From Apiospora phragmitis (taxonomy: Eukaryota > Ascomycota > Sordariomycetes > Amphisphaeriales > Apiosporaceae), in NCBI GenBank assembly GCA_038363925.1, contig JAQQWL010000010.1, positions 186,001-250,000 on the forward strand: a stretch of 64,000 nucleotides of DNA, written 5' to 3'. Below the pieces are notes generated by a model. That model searched no databases, was not told the origin of the DNA, and was given only the letters and a program-made list of their open reading frames with translations. Every line of letters begins with the position of its first letter. The first letter of the stretch is position 1. Positions 1-11,738 of the stretch are shown here, in pieces. The position numbers and the translations under genes are program-made.

Positions 1-2034
1 AAGTGCTGCTTTATATCAACATCTAACTTCTGAGAGATGTGCACCAGTGAGCCCCATCGGGCGACGGACGGCCTAGCCAGATCAGGTCACGGCTGTATTG
101 TTTCCTGGATCCGAGGATGTAACGGCGCCGAAACCGTTTTCTCAGTCAATGTCACATCCGCGCTTAACTAATGATCCGGCCTGCAACAGACTCTCGGCCT
201 CATGTTAAATGCCCAGGGAAACACAACTCTATCTTGCCGTCGCACCACGCACGTATTTTTCCATACCGGGTTCCGATATCCACGATCACGACATTATTCG
301 GCACCGGCCTCTCGAGCTGATTCGAATCAGGCCTTCTCGCGGCGCCACCTGAATAGTTCGCGCCCGTTATCGACAGATCACAAAAATTGGGACCAGGCGC
401 CAAAGCCGCCACACTTCATGTGCGCGCGATCCACGATACTACCCAAGATCTTGCGCATCGCACCTCGTGAAAGATGTCGCTTGGTCTGCCAATTACTCGC
501 TCGGGACTCAATATTGGCCATCGACTTGTAATAGCACGATGCCTTTATTCGCAGGCTGCCGGAAGCCTCTCAGCGATTCTCATTCGATGTCTCAATCGCA
601 TGTCTTAGATGGTCAGCCAAGTCTGGCCGGCAGAATGGCCGCCACGGGCCCATACAAGGGGGCTTTCCACCACCTCAACCTCGTGAGAGCCATGTGGGCG
701 AAACGACCACCACGTGAAAACCACGCATCTCGCGTTCGACACGGCCCATGCCTGGCCGAAACCTTTGGGTTGAACAGGGACGAGGGGTGAGGGCTATTTC
801 TGGGTGAATAGTGATCTTCAGCCCCCGGAGCGGGTGTCGTGTGTCTTTAGGAAGGTGCATCGTGAAGTCGTCGCCTTTGTATCGAGGGGGGCTTTTTTCT
901 CTCTCGCTTTCTCCCCTGGTTCCCTCTCGTCCTCTTTCCCTTTTCGTGATTATTGTGTATGCTATCATTCTCTCAGGGGGGAGGGGACGACTGACGGCTA
1001 GCCATGATACCGAAGTGAGTCGCTTTTGGTGTTTCCCAGCTTTTTCTTCCACCCCCCTTCTCTCTCGCTCTTCGGATCTCGGAACAGCGCCGTCATTGGG
1101 CGACAGCCAGAGGCGAAGTGGTTGGTCGAGTTCACCACAGGAAGGACAAGCCCGGGTAACTGGATTGAACCCTCGCCAGGTGGCCCGGAATGTGGAGGAG
1201 GGAAGAGGAGGATACAACGATGACCACGACTATATAAGGGGGCGCCGACCAGGGCAAAAGAAGATAAGAACTGCACGAACCTTGTTGACGATCATCCCGC
1301 TGGGTAGCTACTTCTGCCAATAAAGTTTGGAAAGCACCTTTTCCTGTTATAACGAATTTGCCTATTCATCTATATACTGCAGATCATTGCTGCAGAACGC
1401 ACCTAGCCGCGTACTTATATGCGCGCCCTCATCTCTTTCAACCCCTACGTCCCTCACCTAACCTCACCTCCACTCTCCCGAGGTAGTGGTCAGGCCATCT
1501 GGCTCGTATTCGACAAGGTCAGGTTCTCACTCTTGGTCGTATGATATCTTGGACGCCTTGCGCCCTCCGCTCGAGCAACCCCACGGTGACGACTGGAAAG
1601 TCGCATGTTTTGTCACATCATCACCATCGACAAGACCACTCGTAGCTCACTCTGGTCCGGACTAACGATACGCCTGTCTCTCTGTCGTTCGATTGCGGGT
1701 AGTACTCACCCAGCCAGTCACCAACCACAAACGGCGAACAACACTGGGTCCCCGACGGGAAGCAGAAGCAGCTTGCCGCACGCCAGTTTGCTGCTGGGAC
1801 TGTATCGGCTTCAGATTGAAAGCACCACACGCCCACATACATAGCCGCACCACACACTACCCATCCACCCATACAGAGAGACAAAGATCCTTGGCACCAG
1901 ACCGTTGTCAGTCCATTCAATATACCCTGACGACCGCTGCTACCACCCCTAGCCTTTCTCCCGGATCGACCCGGCCTGCCACGTGGGTTTCTGGATCTGC
2001 TGCCCGCCTGTACTCGTCAGCCAGCCAGCCCAAC
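1..2034. other. Upstream non-coding region
   Basis: No convincing gene is seen. The stretch has long pyrimidine-rich runs (around 890-950 and 1040-1075) typical of fungal promoters, and a TATA-like element at 1231. The overlapping open frames of 60-180 codons on both strands have low-complexity Arg/Ser/Pro content and look like chance frames in GC-rich DNA. It probably holds the promoter and long leader of the gene starting at 2035. Confidence 0.5.
1231..1238 (+). promoter_or_regulatory. TATA-like element
   Basis: TATATAAG lies in a GC-rich setting just downstream of a pyrimidine-rich tract. It points rightward towards the Cys-rich gene at 2035, but 800 bp is a long distance, so an unseen 5' exon or long leader must be assumed. 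Weak evidence only. Confidence 0.3.
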
Positions 2035-3798
2035 ATGTGTATCTACTACTATCTACACTACCACCACATCCCACCCTGCATGCGGGACATCGAGTATGCG
2101 ATCCACTACAACTTCTGTGCCAACTCGACTTTCTCGGCGGTAGCGGCTCACCTGAGCCCGACGGGGGAGGAGCAATGTATGTTGTTTTGTTTCCTAACTA
2201 ATTTGGAGTGTCCCCGCCCCCTTGAATCCTCTGCTCTTTTTTTCTTTTTTGTTGCTTTTTTCCTTCTCCAAAGATCTCCCAAGACGGTTTCTGTTGATGT
2301 TCTTTCTGTCTTCCCTCCTTCTGGCCCCAAATTCTGCTCCTACTCTACACTCGGCAAAAGAAAAACGACCAAGAAGAAAATATAGGTGACGTTACCTCTT
2401 ATCACCGATTTTGTACCACAGAAGAGAAAGGGGGCGCTTTCTAGAACAACAACTCGCCTCAAGCCTCCTTTTTCCTCCCCTGTCTATCGTCTGAGCCTCT
2501 TACGCGCAGTGCACAAAAAGTTGAACACACAAAAAGTTTGTGAGCCCGTGGCACACCCGCAGCCGCTAAGATGGCGGCGGCGGCGGCTGCAACCTTACCT
2601 TGCCTGGGGTTACAATCCACACGGTCGGGTTGCTTAGTATGCCTTCGAGAAATGTTCTAGAAGGATGGGGTGGCACGACCAAACTACCGGCTTACTTACA
2701 TGGCATAGAAGTCTTGTTTTGCCCAACACAACGATACTACCATGGCCAAAAGTACCCAAACCACCGCACATTTACTACCTACTTCATCCTCATCTTCATC
2801 TTCTTCCCAACACAGCACAGTCCAGAAAAGTTATACCCTGGAAATTGCCGCATGAATATGGCGAACCATGCCTGGTCCGCCTGGTTTGAAACTTGAACTT
2901 GCCCAAAGTGTCAGTCAGAAGAGAATGATGATATGGACGTAGAACCAAACCAGCAACGCCTATTCCTAAGAGCACGAGCACTTATAATGCTCAAACAACT
3001 ACGAGCAAGTCAATAAGAGACATAGGAATAGACTGGCCTACCTGCAAGTCCCACAACAAACAGTCAGAAGGAATAAGTTTTCTTTCTCTCGAGGAGCTAT
3101 GCAGTTGAGTGGACGAGCACAAGCGTGCCTCTCAGGCTCTATAACCCCTCTTGTCAGTCGCTTTGGGACCACGATCAAGTGGGCTACTCAGCTCTCCAGC
3201 CCTCTTCTTTCAGCTGCCCTCTATCTCCCATTTTATCGATTTTGTCCATCACATGTCTTTGAAGGCATATGGACGATAGATCGACTGTTCTATGCCCCCC
3301 ATACTTTTTGCTTTTTGGTATTTCCCAAATCCCATCAGCTGACTGACGCCTCCTTTCCCCTGCTAAACAGTGATCCAACACCCCTGCGAGACGCTCCTCT
3401 ACGGCCCAGACCACCAACCCCAAGACTACGACCCCGTAACAGGCCAAGCCATCACCACCGGCGCCGCCAACAACCACGCCCATCAAAGCAATACGAATAG
3501 TCATCACAATAGCTACAACAGCAGCAACAACAACAACAACGGCAGCGAGGCCGTCTTCGACTACAACAACCCCTGCGCCACGGGCGGCTGCCTCGTCTCG
3601 CAAGGGTGCGGCAGCGGCCAGTGCCGGCTCGAGCAACTGGGCGGCCGCTGGATCTGCTGCCGGTGCCGCCGCGGCGGCAACAGCTTCCGCTGGTGCGCCC
3701 ACCCGATGCGCCGGGTGCCCGACACGCTTTGCTATCACACCGTCTGCCTCGGGTGCTGGGCGGACGACTCCGCAGGACAGCAGGGTGGTGGTGGGTAA
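2035..3798 (+). CDS. Small Cys-rich, probably zinc-binding protein (paralogue 1)
   Basis: Inferred two-exon gene of 189 aa: exon 1 2035-2176, exon 2 3371-3798. The donor is GTATGT at 2177; the acceptor CAG at 3368-3370 follows a CTGAC branch-like site and a pyrimidine tract. An in-frame TAA at 3364-3366 shows that exon 2 must be spliced to something upstream, and the phase-1 exon 1 fits. The protein starts Met-Cys, with His/Tyr-rich spacing to further Cys. It then has an Asn/His low-complexity stretch and a Cys core: NPC, GGC, QGC, GQC, then EQLGGRWICCRC, and a final CYHTVCLGC. The same order of motifs occurs in the genes at 6180 and 8294, so the three are paralogues. Cys/His pairing suggests zinc binding; function is unknown. 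The oddity is a 1194-bp intron, very long for this kind of fungus. Exon 2 is strong; the choice of exon 1 is less certain. Confidence 0.6.
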
Positions 3799-6179
3799 CT
3801 TTTCCTTCCCTTTCTGTTGGGAACGAGGGCAGGTTAGGGGGCTGTTTCATTCTGTTGATACGGAGCTGGAAAAGGAGAATGAATAGAAGGTGCGGGAGGC
3901 CGCAGCTACGCTCAGCAGCTTGAAGGAGGAGCTGAGAGGAAAGCTGATGAAGCGGGGGCTTGGCACACACGATGGGGGATGGAGTTGGTGAAGGGACGTT
4001 TGTTGCGCGATACGCGATGACAGAGCGCTGATGGATGGATCGTGGGTGTGTTCTTGGGGAGAGACCGAGACCGGAGGTTGAGAAGGTGGAAGGCTACTTG
4101 CTTGCAACCTCAATGTGATATTGGGTATTGGTGGTGATGGTGGTGAGTCAACGGGCTGACCGAGGAGCTGAAAGATGGGTAGGCTGAGAAACGATATACG
4201 AGGCTATTGATCTGTTGGGGAGCTTTTGGAGGCTGAAAAACTTGTTTTTCTTTCTTCTTCTTTCCCCTTATGTTGGATGACGGAAGAGGGAAAAGAGGGG
4301 GGATGGGATCGTCAGGCACGCTGAAGACCATGCGCGTCGTGCATGGTAGTTTCGGTGGTGGTGGCTTGGAGAATCGTCGTCGCACCGGAAGCAGCTGATG
4401 TGCAGGCTCCAGCCTGTATGTCTCATACCAGCCACGGTGCCTGGCGATCTAGACTTTATTGCTCGGCGGCTCCCCCTTTCGGATGCCTGTGCGTGGGTGG
4501 TTTTGGTGGTGGTATGTGTAAGAAGATGGTTCATGGTGACGACCTAAAGGTTTCCGGGGATCTGGATCTGGATCTGGGTATTACACAAGCATGGAAACTT
4601 TTCCTAGGCGGACGGGTTTTTGTGTTTCAGATTTGTAATTATATTGCGTGGCTTGTTCTATTGCTAAACGCAGAGCTTTTTGATACTACCGGGTGGGAAA
4701 CACGAGGATGTTGGACGATGGATGGGCTTACGAGCTGCTATTTAGGGGATAGGGGTGAGGGGTGGTTTCTACTAGAACCAGCTTTGTGGCTGGCAGGCGT
4801 TACACCAGAATCTGATATTCATTTCTTTTTTTTTTCTTGCTTCCTCTCTCTTTTACTCGCATCTCTTTCCCCAAAACCCCCCCACTCGCTCGTGTAACCT
4901 GCACCCTGTGATTGTGTAGCGTGTGCTCTCCCAAACCATCGGAACCATCGAACTTTTTGTCCAACATGCCACGTTCGAAACGTCGTCATAGATCTGGAAC
5001 TGGGGAGGCTGAACCATGAATGTCAAGTACGGGGAAGGGCGACTGGAACGAGTATCGGTCGGTCATCGAGAGAGAACGTGATTCTCATTGCTGACAAGGT
5101 CGGCGATATTGCCATGGCTAGGCGCAGATGGGTAGGACACCGGCGAGCCAAGGATTCGATAGTCCTGGCGAAAAGGCTTCCAAATGGCTTTTTGTTTGCC
5201 TTCTTTTCGGTTTCCTTCCTCTTGGGCTTACCTAGGTCTCCCTTATTTCTTTTTGGTTCCCCCTCGCCTTCCTGTACGAGGGTGGGAAGCACAGAGTTTG
5301 TGAGGTACAGAGATTCTGCACTCGGCCTGCATGGAATCTCGGCCACTTGCATGAAAGAGGCTTTGCCCCGTAGTAAGCACCCCCCTTCTTCACCGCTTCC
5401 GTGGTTCGCATCATAGCAGCAGGCAAGGCGTGTCCATTTCTTCTCGGCATGGCGGGCGGGTGGTTGCGCAACTAAGAGAGATCACTGGGTAGTCAACATG
5501 TAGGCACCCACTCCATCAGCCCCGACAGACTGGATCTGACATGGCCCGCTTTGCCGGGTATACGATACGACCCAGGAAGGAAAGACCTCCTCCTTGTTGT
5601 CTTGCCTTGTCTCTGCGAAAGCGGACAAGGGGAAAAGTTGGCACGTCGTTCGTAGCGGAATAACCCATTTTACCCGAGATCGCTCGACACAAAAACGTGG
5701 CAGCCTCGTTCAATAGAGGCATCATCCGATCGGCGATCGACGGTTTCCCTTGGGTAATCGCAGAATGTTGAGAGGAAAAAGAAAATGGCTATAGGCAATA
5801 TACGAGAAAAAAGAGGCAGCGGACGATAACAGAGAGAAGGAAAAGGCGAGAGAGAGAGAGGGAGATTGGAGTCGAGGTAGGAAACAGAGATAGATAAAGC
5901 AACTTGAATGCCCCAGAGATTGAAGGAAAAGAGACCGAAGCTCCTTAGGTCATGAAAAGAAAACGTACTAAGACAATTAAGACGATCATTATTTGAACTT
6001 CATAAGTCCTTCTAGTGTGCCTACAAGTAATAGCAGCCGCCTCTTATCATCATCACCGCCGCCTCACGAAAGCACTACCTCCAGGCTGTCTGTCTACCAA
6101 ACGACGAGGCCGACAAGTCACAGTCCACACTCACCAGTGGTATCCGCGCGGGGGTATCATATCACATCAAATTATCAGC
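3799..6179. other. Intergenic region between Cys-rich paralogues 1 and 2
   Basis: No supported gene. A 184-codon plus-strand frame at 4343-4897 has no recognisable domain and probably covers the 3' untranslated region of the upstream gene. A purine-rich tract with GA repeats lies at about 5770-5900, upstream of the gene at 6180. Confidence 0.45.
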
Positions 6180-6549
6180 ATGTGTACCGAGACGACGTAC
6201 ACGCTCCGATGCGAGCACGTCACGACTCGGATAGCGTACTGTCCCGAGGCATCGGGATCATCATCTTCATCTTCTTCTTCATCTTCATCACGGAAACACA
6301 AGAAGCCCTGCAAGCGCGTCACTCGGAACTCGGTGGCATACCCGCCGCCGCCCGAGTTGGTGGGGCAGCCCGTCAAGTGCCCCTGTCCCCCTGTCCGTTC
6401 GAGCAGCGCGGCGGCTACTGGAACTGCTGCTGGTGCGGCAAGGAGTGGAACGACCAGGGCGGTGCCGCTGCATCATGATCATCGACCGGCAGGAGTACCG
6501 CTGCGAGCACATTTGCTGCGAGACGTGCGAGGCTGCCATCGAATTATGA
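6180..6549 (+). CDS. Small Cys-rich, probably zinc-binding protein (paralogue 2), two apparent frameshifts
   Basis: Intronless, about 123 aa if two one-base gaps are allowed for (370 + 2 bases = 124 codons with stop). It begins MCTETTYTLRCEH, then AYCPEA, a poly-Ser tract encoded by TCA/TCT repeats (about 6259-6292), KPC, KCPC, then CPFEQRGGYWNCCWCG and finally YRCEHICCETC before TGA at 6547. The motif order matches the paralogues at 2035 and 8294. Reading must move back one base twice: once in the C5 run at 6387-6391 and once near GGGCGG at 6457-6462. Without these shifts the conserved CC.C core and the terminal C.H..C..C motif fall out of frame. The breaks could be base-calling errors, pseudogenisation or recoding. 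Conserved Cys/His suggest a zinc-binding fold; no function can be assigned. Confidence 0.55.
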
Positions 6550-8171
6550 GACTGAGCGTGCAAAAGCGAGGTAGAGCAAGGAGGAAGAGTAAGGGGAAGA
6601 GGGAGGAGCAGGGCTTGTTGCCTGCCGCGGTGCGGGTTGGCCGGTTGGGGGTCCACGGGCAGCAGGGGGTGGAAATGGTATGGGGGGTCGGAGAAGGGTG
6701 GCTTCGGATCCAGGCCCGTCAGCTGTACGCATGTGATTGGTTTGCGTTTTTCTTCTGTGTGGTGAGGCTCTATGATTGGACATGGGCGGATTAGTATGTA
6801 ATAAGACGGGGAGTTGGGCCACTTGGTGTGAGAGCGTCATAGTCGTCCAGGCTCTGAGCAGTGGCTTGATGTCGACAGAGGCTTACGTGATGTGTTTGTA
6901 TTCGTCCAGATCGAGGGGCAAGGGATAAAGGATGCGAGATGTACCGGATCTGGGGAGGCACAGCCGTTTTCATATAACCTTGCGATAGGCTGTAAGGAAG
7001 TGATGGCTTCGAGACCTGCGCATATGTACGAAGTAATGGAGATGTATCGATCACATAATCATACTCGCATGCCATTCGTCGTTCATCCGCCGACTGCCGA
7101 TGAGAAGCACCACACCATGGCTTGACAGGTAGCTTCTGGCTGGGCTGATTGGACTAGGGAGGTTCAGAAGGACGCCGTTGAAGGAAAGAAGGTGACATTG
7201 ACATGGATGGGATTTGGAAGCTAGAAACGGGATGATGTTCCGCGGGGTCTGCGGGTAGTGTCGCCCGGAGCAGGCGGGGGCGGATCGTGCCGCGTGTTTC
7301 TTCAATGTAACCCCACTACTCTCAAGCCGTTCCAAGTTACAGATGTGTTCAAGGGTGAAAAGGAGAAATGGGGGGTTCCGGGGGGTTTCTGGCCGCGTTG
7401 CTTGGGTGGTAGGGTCGGGGAGAGGAGGAAAAAAAGCAAAAAGAAGAAGCAAAGCGTCTGACCGCCAGATGCAACCCTTTATGGGTGAAACTAAATTGGC
7501 TGACCAATGCAGGACGATGCGGCGTCGATGGCGTAACGTGACAGATCGAGAAACCAGGTTTCCGGAATATCGCTTCGCCAGATCGATCCGCCATCTGCAT
7601 ATCCTATTGGGCGGATCTGGCCTTGGCTGGCAAGGATGCCTCCCCAATATGATACACACTGCAGATGGGTGCACACTGTCTGATTCGTCTTGGTTACCCT
7701 GCAGGCAGGCTGTGTCGGGCCCGACCAGGTTCGACCTTAAAACATGCTGGGATATAAGATCGATTCTGATCAATGGCCACCCTGGTCTGGTTCCAGCCAA
7801 TTCACCGCACACAGGAGACCGGTCGTGTGTGCTCTCTCGGGTACGTCCGTCGAGCGACCGACCTAAGACAGGCCCGTCATACAGGCCCTCAGCCAAGGGG
7901 GGCGGGAAGCATACCTTAAGCAGCTCTGGCACCTTGTCTATAGCTCGGATGCAGAGACACCTGCCGATACCTGCCCTTTTCGTACGAGAAGCAATGTGCC
8001 CAATCCCTGACGTCCAGTCTCGTTCCTTGTTGGGCGTTTTTCAGCAGCTGCAAGTAACTTAAAGCAGGTAGCCCGCTGTGTGATTCACACCGAGCAACAA
8101 TACTGATACTGGCCGGAGAGTAAGGACAGCCGGCCGGCCAAAAAGAAACGGCAGGCTGGCTGGCCCTCAGC
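6550..8171. other. Intergenic region between Cys-rich paralogues 2 and 3
   Basis: No supported gene. Long frames on both strands overlap here (293 codons minus at 7051-7932, 239 codons plus at 7343-8062), but neither shows a domain, a start context or sensible composition, and they contradict each other. Confidence 0.45.
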
Positions 8172-8178
8172 ATATAAG
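8172..8178 (+). promoter_or_regulatory. TATA-like element of Cys-rich paralogue 3
   Basis: ATATAAG about 115 bp upstream of the ATG at 8294, a reasonable position for a fungal core promoter with a short leader. Confidence 0.35.
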
Positions 8179-8293
8179 GCCGTAATGGCCGTGCTGCGAG
8201 TCGACTTTGCACAAGATCACGCCCGTTCCGCCAAGCTCGCTCATCTACCGCCTTAGCAGCTCTGACTAGAATCCTGCCAAGTGATCGTTCAAG

Positions 8294-9192
8294 ATGTGCC
8301 ACGGACACCCACATTACCACACATGCCATCACACCTCGGTCAAATGGCTGTACTGCCCAGAGGCTATATTCGATCTCGAAACGGGGTACGAGACACCCTG
8401 CTCGAACCCCATCTACTCGACTCCGCAGCTGGCCTCCAGCGAGTGCCCCTACAGAACTGCCTGTTCAAGCAGTTGAAAGGGGATCGTTGGACATGCTGTC
8501 GGTGTGGCCACAACGCCAACAAGGAAGGCTGGTGTGTGGGCAAGATCAATCATCCTTTTGGCAGCTGGACGCCCAGAGGATTGGAGCCCCAGAACTGGCA
8601 GACCTGCGGCCATGGCTACTGCGGCAAGTGCAGTCGAGATGGTAAGACACACACCCCTTCCCGTACGGGAGTGACCACGACCACCAGTCAGACGGTTAGC
8701 TAACCACGATCCATCATCACAGTGTCTTCATCCAGGGCAGGCACGCCTGCTGAACAAGCCAGCGAGCAGCGAAAGGGAAAGAGTGGTCGGAAGTCGGGCT
8801 ACCATCACCACCATCATCGGAGCTCACACGCACACAAGCGAGGAACCGGTGGTGATTATGGCGGCGCGTTCCCCATTGTGGAGGAATACGTGCCTTCGCC
8901 CGTAATCGGAAGTTCCAGGACCTCCAAGGCCTCCTCCCTCGACCCCGGAAATGACGCGTCACAGAGAAAGACGAAATCGTCGTCCGGGAAGAAGAAGGGG
9001 CACGCCGTACGCATCACTAGATGCTGCTGGGCAACAACTCATCCCATTAGACTGCCGCCCAGGAGCGAAGCGCAGGGGGAGAGAGAGTGTGTGTATGTGT
9101 GCGAGAGAGATAGAGACAAAGAGAGAGTACCAAAGCGCGTGCCCGTAGGAAAGCGACACGGGTCGGGCAGAGCGACAGGGGTCAGAGTCTAG
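8294..9192 (+). CDS. Cys-rich, probably zinc-binding protein with basic His/Lys tail (paralogue 3), one apparent frameshift
   Basis: Two exons, 8294-8641 and 8723-9192. The intron 8642-8722 has donor GTAAGA, ends CACAG, and joins phase 1 to phase 1. About 272 aa when one missing base is allowed for (818 + 1 bases = 273 codons with stop). The N-terminus begins MCHGHPHYHTCHH, then LYCPEA, TPC and SSECPY. The frame then has to step back one base near the C4 run at 8446-8449 to reach NCLFKQLKGDRWTCCRCG and CGHGYCGKC. No GT-AG intron of suitable length and phase removes the shift without losing conserved Cys. Exon 2 adds a low-complexity basic tail with a HHHHH run and KKKG motifs, absent from the other two paralogues. 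It is homologous to the genes at 2035 and 6180. Function is unknown; zinc binding is inferred from the Cys/His pairs. Confidence 0.6.
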
Positions 9193-11722
9193 TATATAGG
9201 GTACAGACAAGAAGCAGAAAAGATGATTTTAGAGCAACTGAGTGAGTCATAACTTGTCTGGGTCTCCGATCGACTGGCCGGATGTGACGGAGACGTGCAA
9301 CAGAACAACATATTAGGTCTGCACATGGTAAAACAACATTGGCTCCGAATAGTGTCTTGTGTTTCTTGGCTTCGTGGCGACAGCAGCTCGAGGGTCTCTG
9401 GAGCAACCCCCCATGAATTGGAGTGGTAGCCGGGCGTACAGCAATGAAACTTGGCTGACACATGTTTTTCAGCTGTCCACCACAGCTCTCGTTCTCCCGT
9501 CTGCATCTGCATCTGATTAGGCAGCCTTAGGTTGCGGTTGTTCAAGCACAGCAGCAGGCGGGTGTGCTGTCCATGCTTTGCTGTAGGCAATGCTCTGGAC
9601 ATTGGGCGAGACCACTATTCCGCAGTGTGCCTGCAAGCACATGTAAAGATGTAGTTATTAAATTGGGGGTTGCCGTCCACAGATCTCCATGATGGCAATT
9701 CAGAAACTGCAATCGGCCGTCTTGTATCTGCGACCTGCTTTGTTTGATTCGCCAAATCCTGAGCACTGATTTGCTGGTGAGGGGTTCCTCCTTCTCCATG
9801 GCGACCAATCGTGCCTGATTGGCAGCCCGGCTCCGAGCATGGCCGATAGCCTTGTAGCCCAGTGGTTGGCTGCCGGACATGTGAAGGATCGAACAGTTTC
9901 CCGACTGTCGGGACTGCGAGGTAAGGTTGGTTGCCCGCAAAGATCTAGTCTCGTTCTCGGCTAGCAGAGGCTCGCCGATTGATATCTAGCCGATCCGCAT
10001 GGTGTTGTATGGTGTAATTATGTAAATCGAGCTGATGACTGCCATCGGCTGGCAGTTCGGCAGGTTATCCTACGTCTCGTCTGACTCTCATCGTGACCAA
10101 AGGTGGTGTGTGTTGAGGGGTTGGGGCTTAACCTTAACGTGCCGGAAGGAAGTTGGGTTTGATTGAAGCATCAATCATCCATCTACTGCAAGCCTGCAAC
10201 ATGGGTAGACTCTAGCTTTGCCCGAAGCGCGTTTCTTGCTGCGCATCCTGACTTGCCCACGAGACGGCGGAAAACGAGCGGTGCATCCATCGTTTGATCC
10301 TTCAGGGCGGGCAGACGAACTCTCGCTACTTAGAATAGAACAGAAACGTGGACTGAACCTTCTTCTCACGTGGCGTCTTACACACCACACCACTTGATGA
10401 TATGATACTACTGTACATGCATGCATTAGTTGGCGCATTGGTCAACACCTTTACTCATTCCTTCCCTTATCCCTCTATCATGTCTGGGAAGGCATCTAAT
10501 GGGACGAGCAGGTGTATTGCAGCTCTTGAGAAAAATTACCCAACTGCGAGGAAGGTGCTGATGCAGGTTGTCAGCCTCCAGCGCTACCTGCCGCATCGAC
10601 TGAATAAGGAAACTTCGTCGAGGGCCGATATCACGCAGCTTCCCAGCACCCTGCCACGCGGCCAAAGTGTGAGGCGTATGTGCGCGCGTGTGTTGATCCC
10701 GGCAGCCACGAGTCCATGACTTGCATTGGTGATTGGGCCATTGCCATTGCCATTGCAGATCCTACTGCCCCTTCCCCGTGTGAGTTCATTTACAGAATGA
10801 ATGACGGCATGGTAGGCAATCTGCGGTGAGAGAAACCGTTACAACATCGATCCAAGTTCTATTCACGACTGGTTCTACGGAGTATTCCATCATGGAATCT
10901 AAGAGGCCGTTACATTTCGGAGGACAGGAGAAAAGGGCAAAAAAAGAGTAGGGGGTACGGCAGGGGGCAGCAATGCCCAAGCCAACTAGAGCACGAGGGT
11001 GGGCATCCCGTCAGACCACATGGCAAAAGCCACGCTAAAAGCAAACGAACAGTGGAGTTGCTGGCTTCCATGGCTTGACGCTCGCTGCTCGCCATGCATG
11101 GACGTAAGGCGGGCCCCAGTTCACCAGTGTTTCTGCTCTAGCTGCATTCAGGACTAGAGGCGCCAGCTCGGGCGCTGTAGACACAACAAGTCCAGGTACT
11201 AGTACCGCATTACTGAAGAAGAATAATGAGCCCCAATCAAACATCCAAATTGACGCATGCAAAGGGTATGACGCTGTTTTCACTTAAGTCCTACATAACT
11301 AAAGGCCTTTTGGCTTCCATGCTAACTCAGGTTGCTCAACGCTGCTGCTACTATTAATAAGAAAGACCAGCCCGAGTGCATCACACGTCCAATTTACTTC
11401 TCGGAGACAGCGAAGGAAGGAAGAGGAGGAGGACTGAGGAGCAACGGCAGATAGATTGCCGCATCCACCTTTCTCTCCAGAGCTCATAATCGCTCTGACA
11501 TAGTGGTGTGATGTGATATGGATCAGATGGAGAGGAGATCTGTAGATGGGAATTCGTTGGTGTTCAGCAGGCGGGGGAGAGGAGACGGAGGAGATACAGT
11601 GGTCGGTCCAATGACAAATTTGGCCCCCAGCTGCAGTGGTTGAGGGTCCTCCTTTCATTCAGGGGTTGCGATCAACAGACTTCTACAGTGCATACTGTAC
11701 ATATCGTCACGTTCGTTAGTGA

Positions 11723-11738
11723 TACTCCGTACGGAGTA
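11723..11738. repeat. Perfect 16-bp palindrome
   Basis: TACTCCGTACGGAGTA reads the same on both strands. It stands alone in non-coding DNA; only a half-like CTACGGAGTATTCC is seen nearby at about 10876. Confidence 0.8.

Noticed and set aside
675..1217. 180-codon minus-strand frame at the left edge
   Set aside because: Composed of Arg/Glu/Ser-rich sequence complementary to pyrimidine promoter tracts; no domain.
7051..7932. 293-codon open frame on the minus strand between Cys-rich genes
   Set aside because: No domain, no signal or membrane pattern, Ser/Pro/Arg-rich composition, and it overlaps an equally long plus-strand frame (7343-8062). Long chance frames are expected in GC-rich DNA.
8386..8472. 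Intron hypothesis to explain the frame change in the gene at 8294
   Set aside because: The GTACGA donor at 8386 with any AG up to 8472 gives lengths of 43, 54, 69, 84 or 87, none leaving the required phase (2 mod 3). A 101-bp alternative (8339-8439) would delete conserved cysteines.
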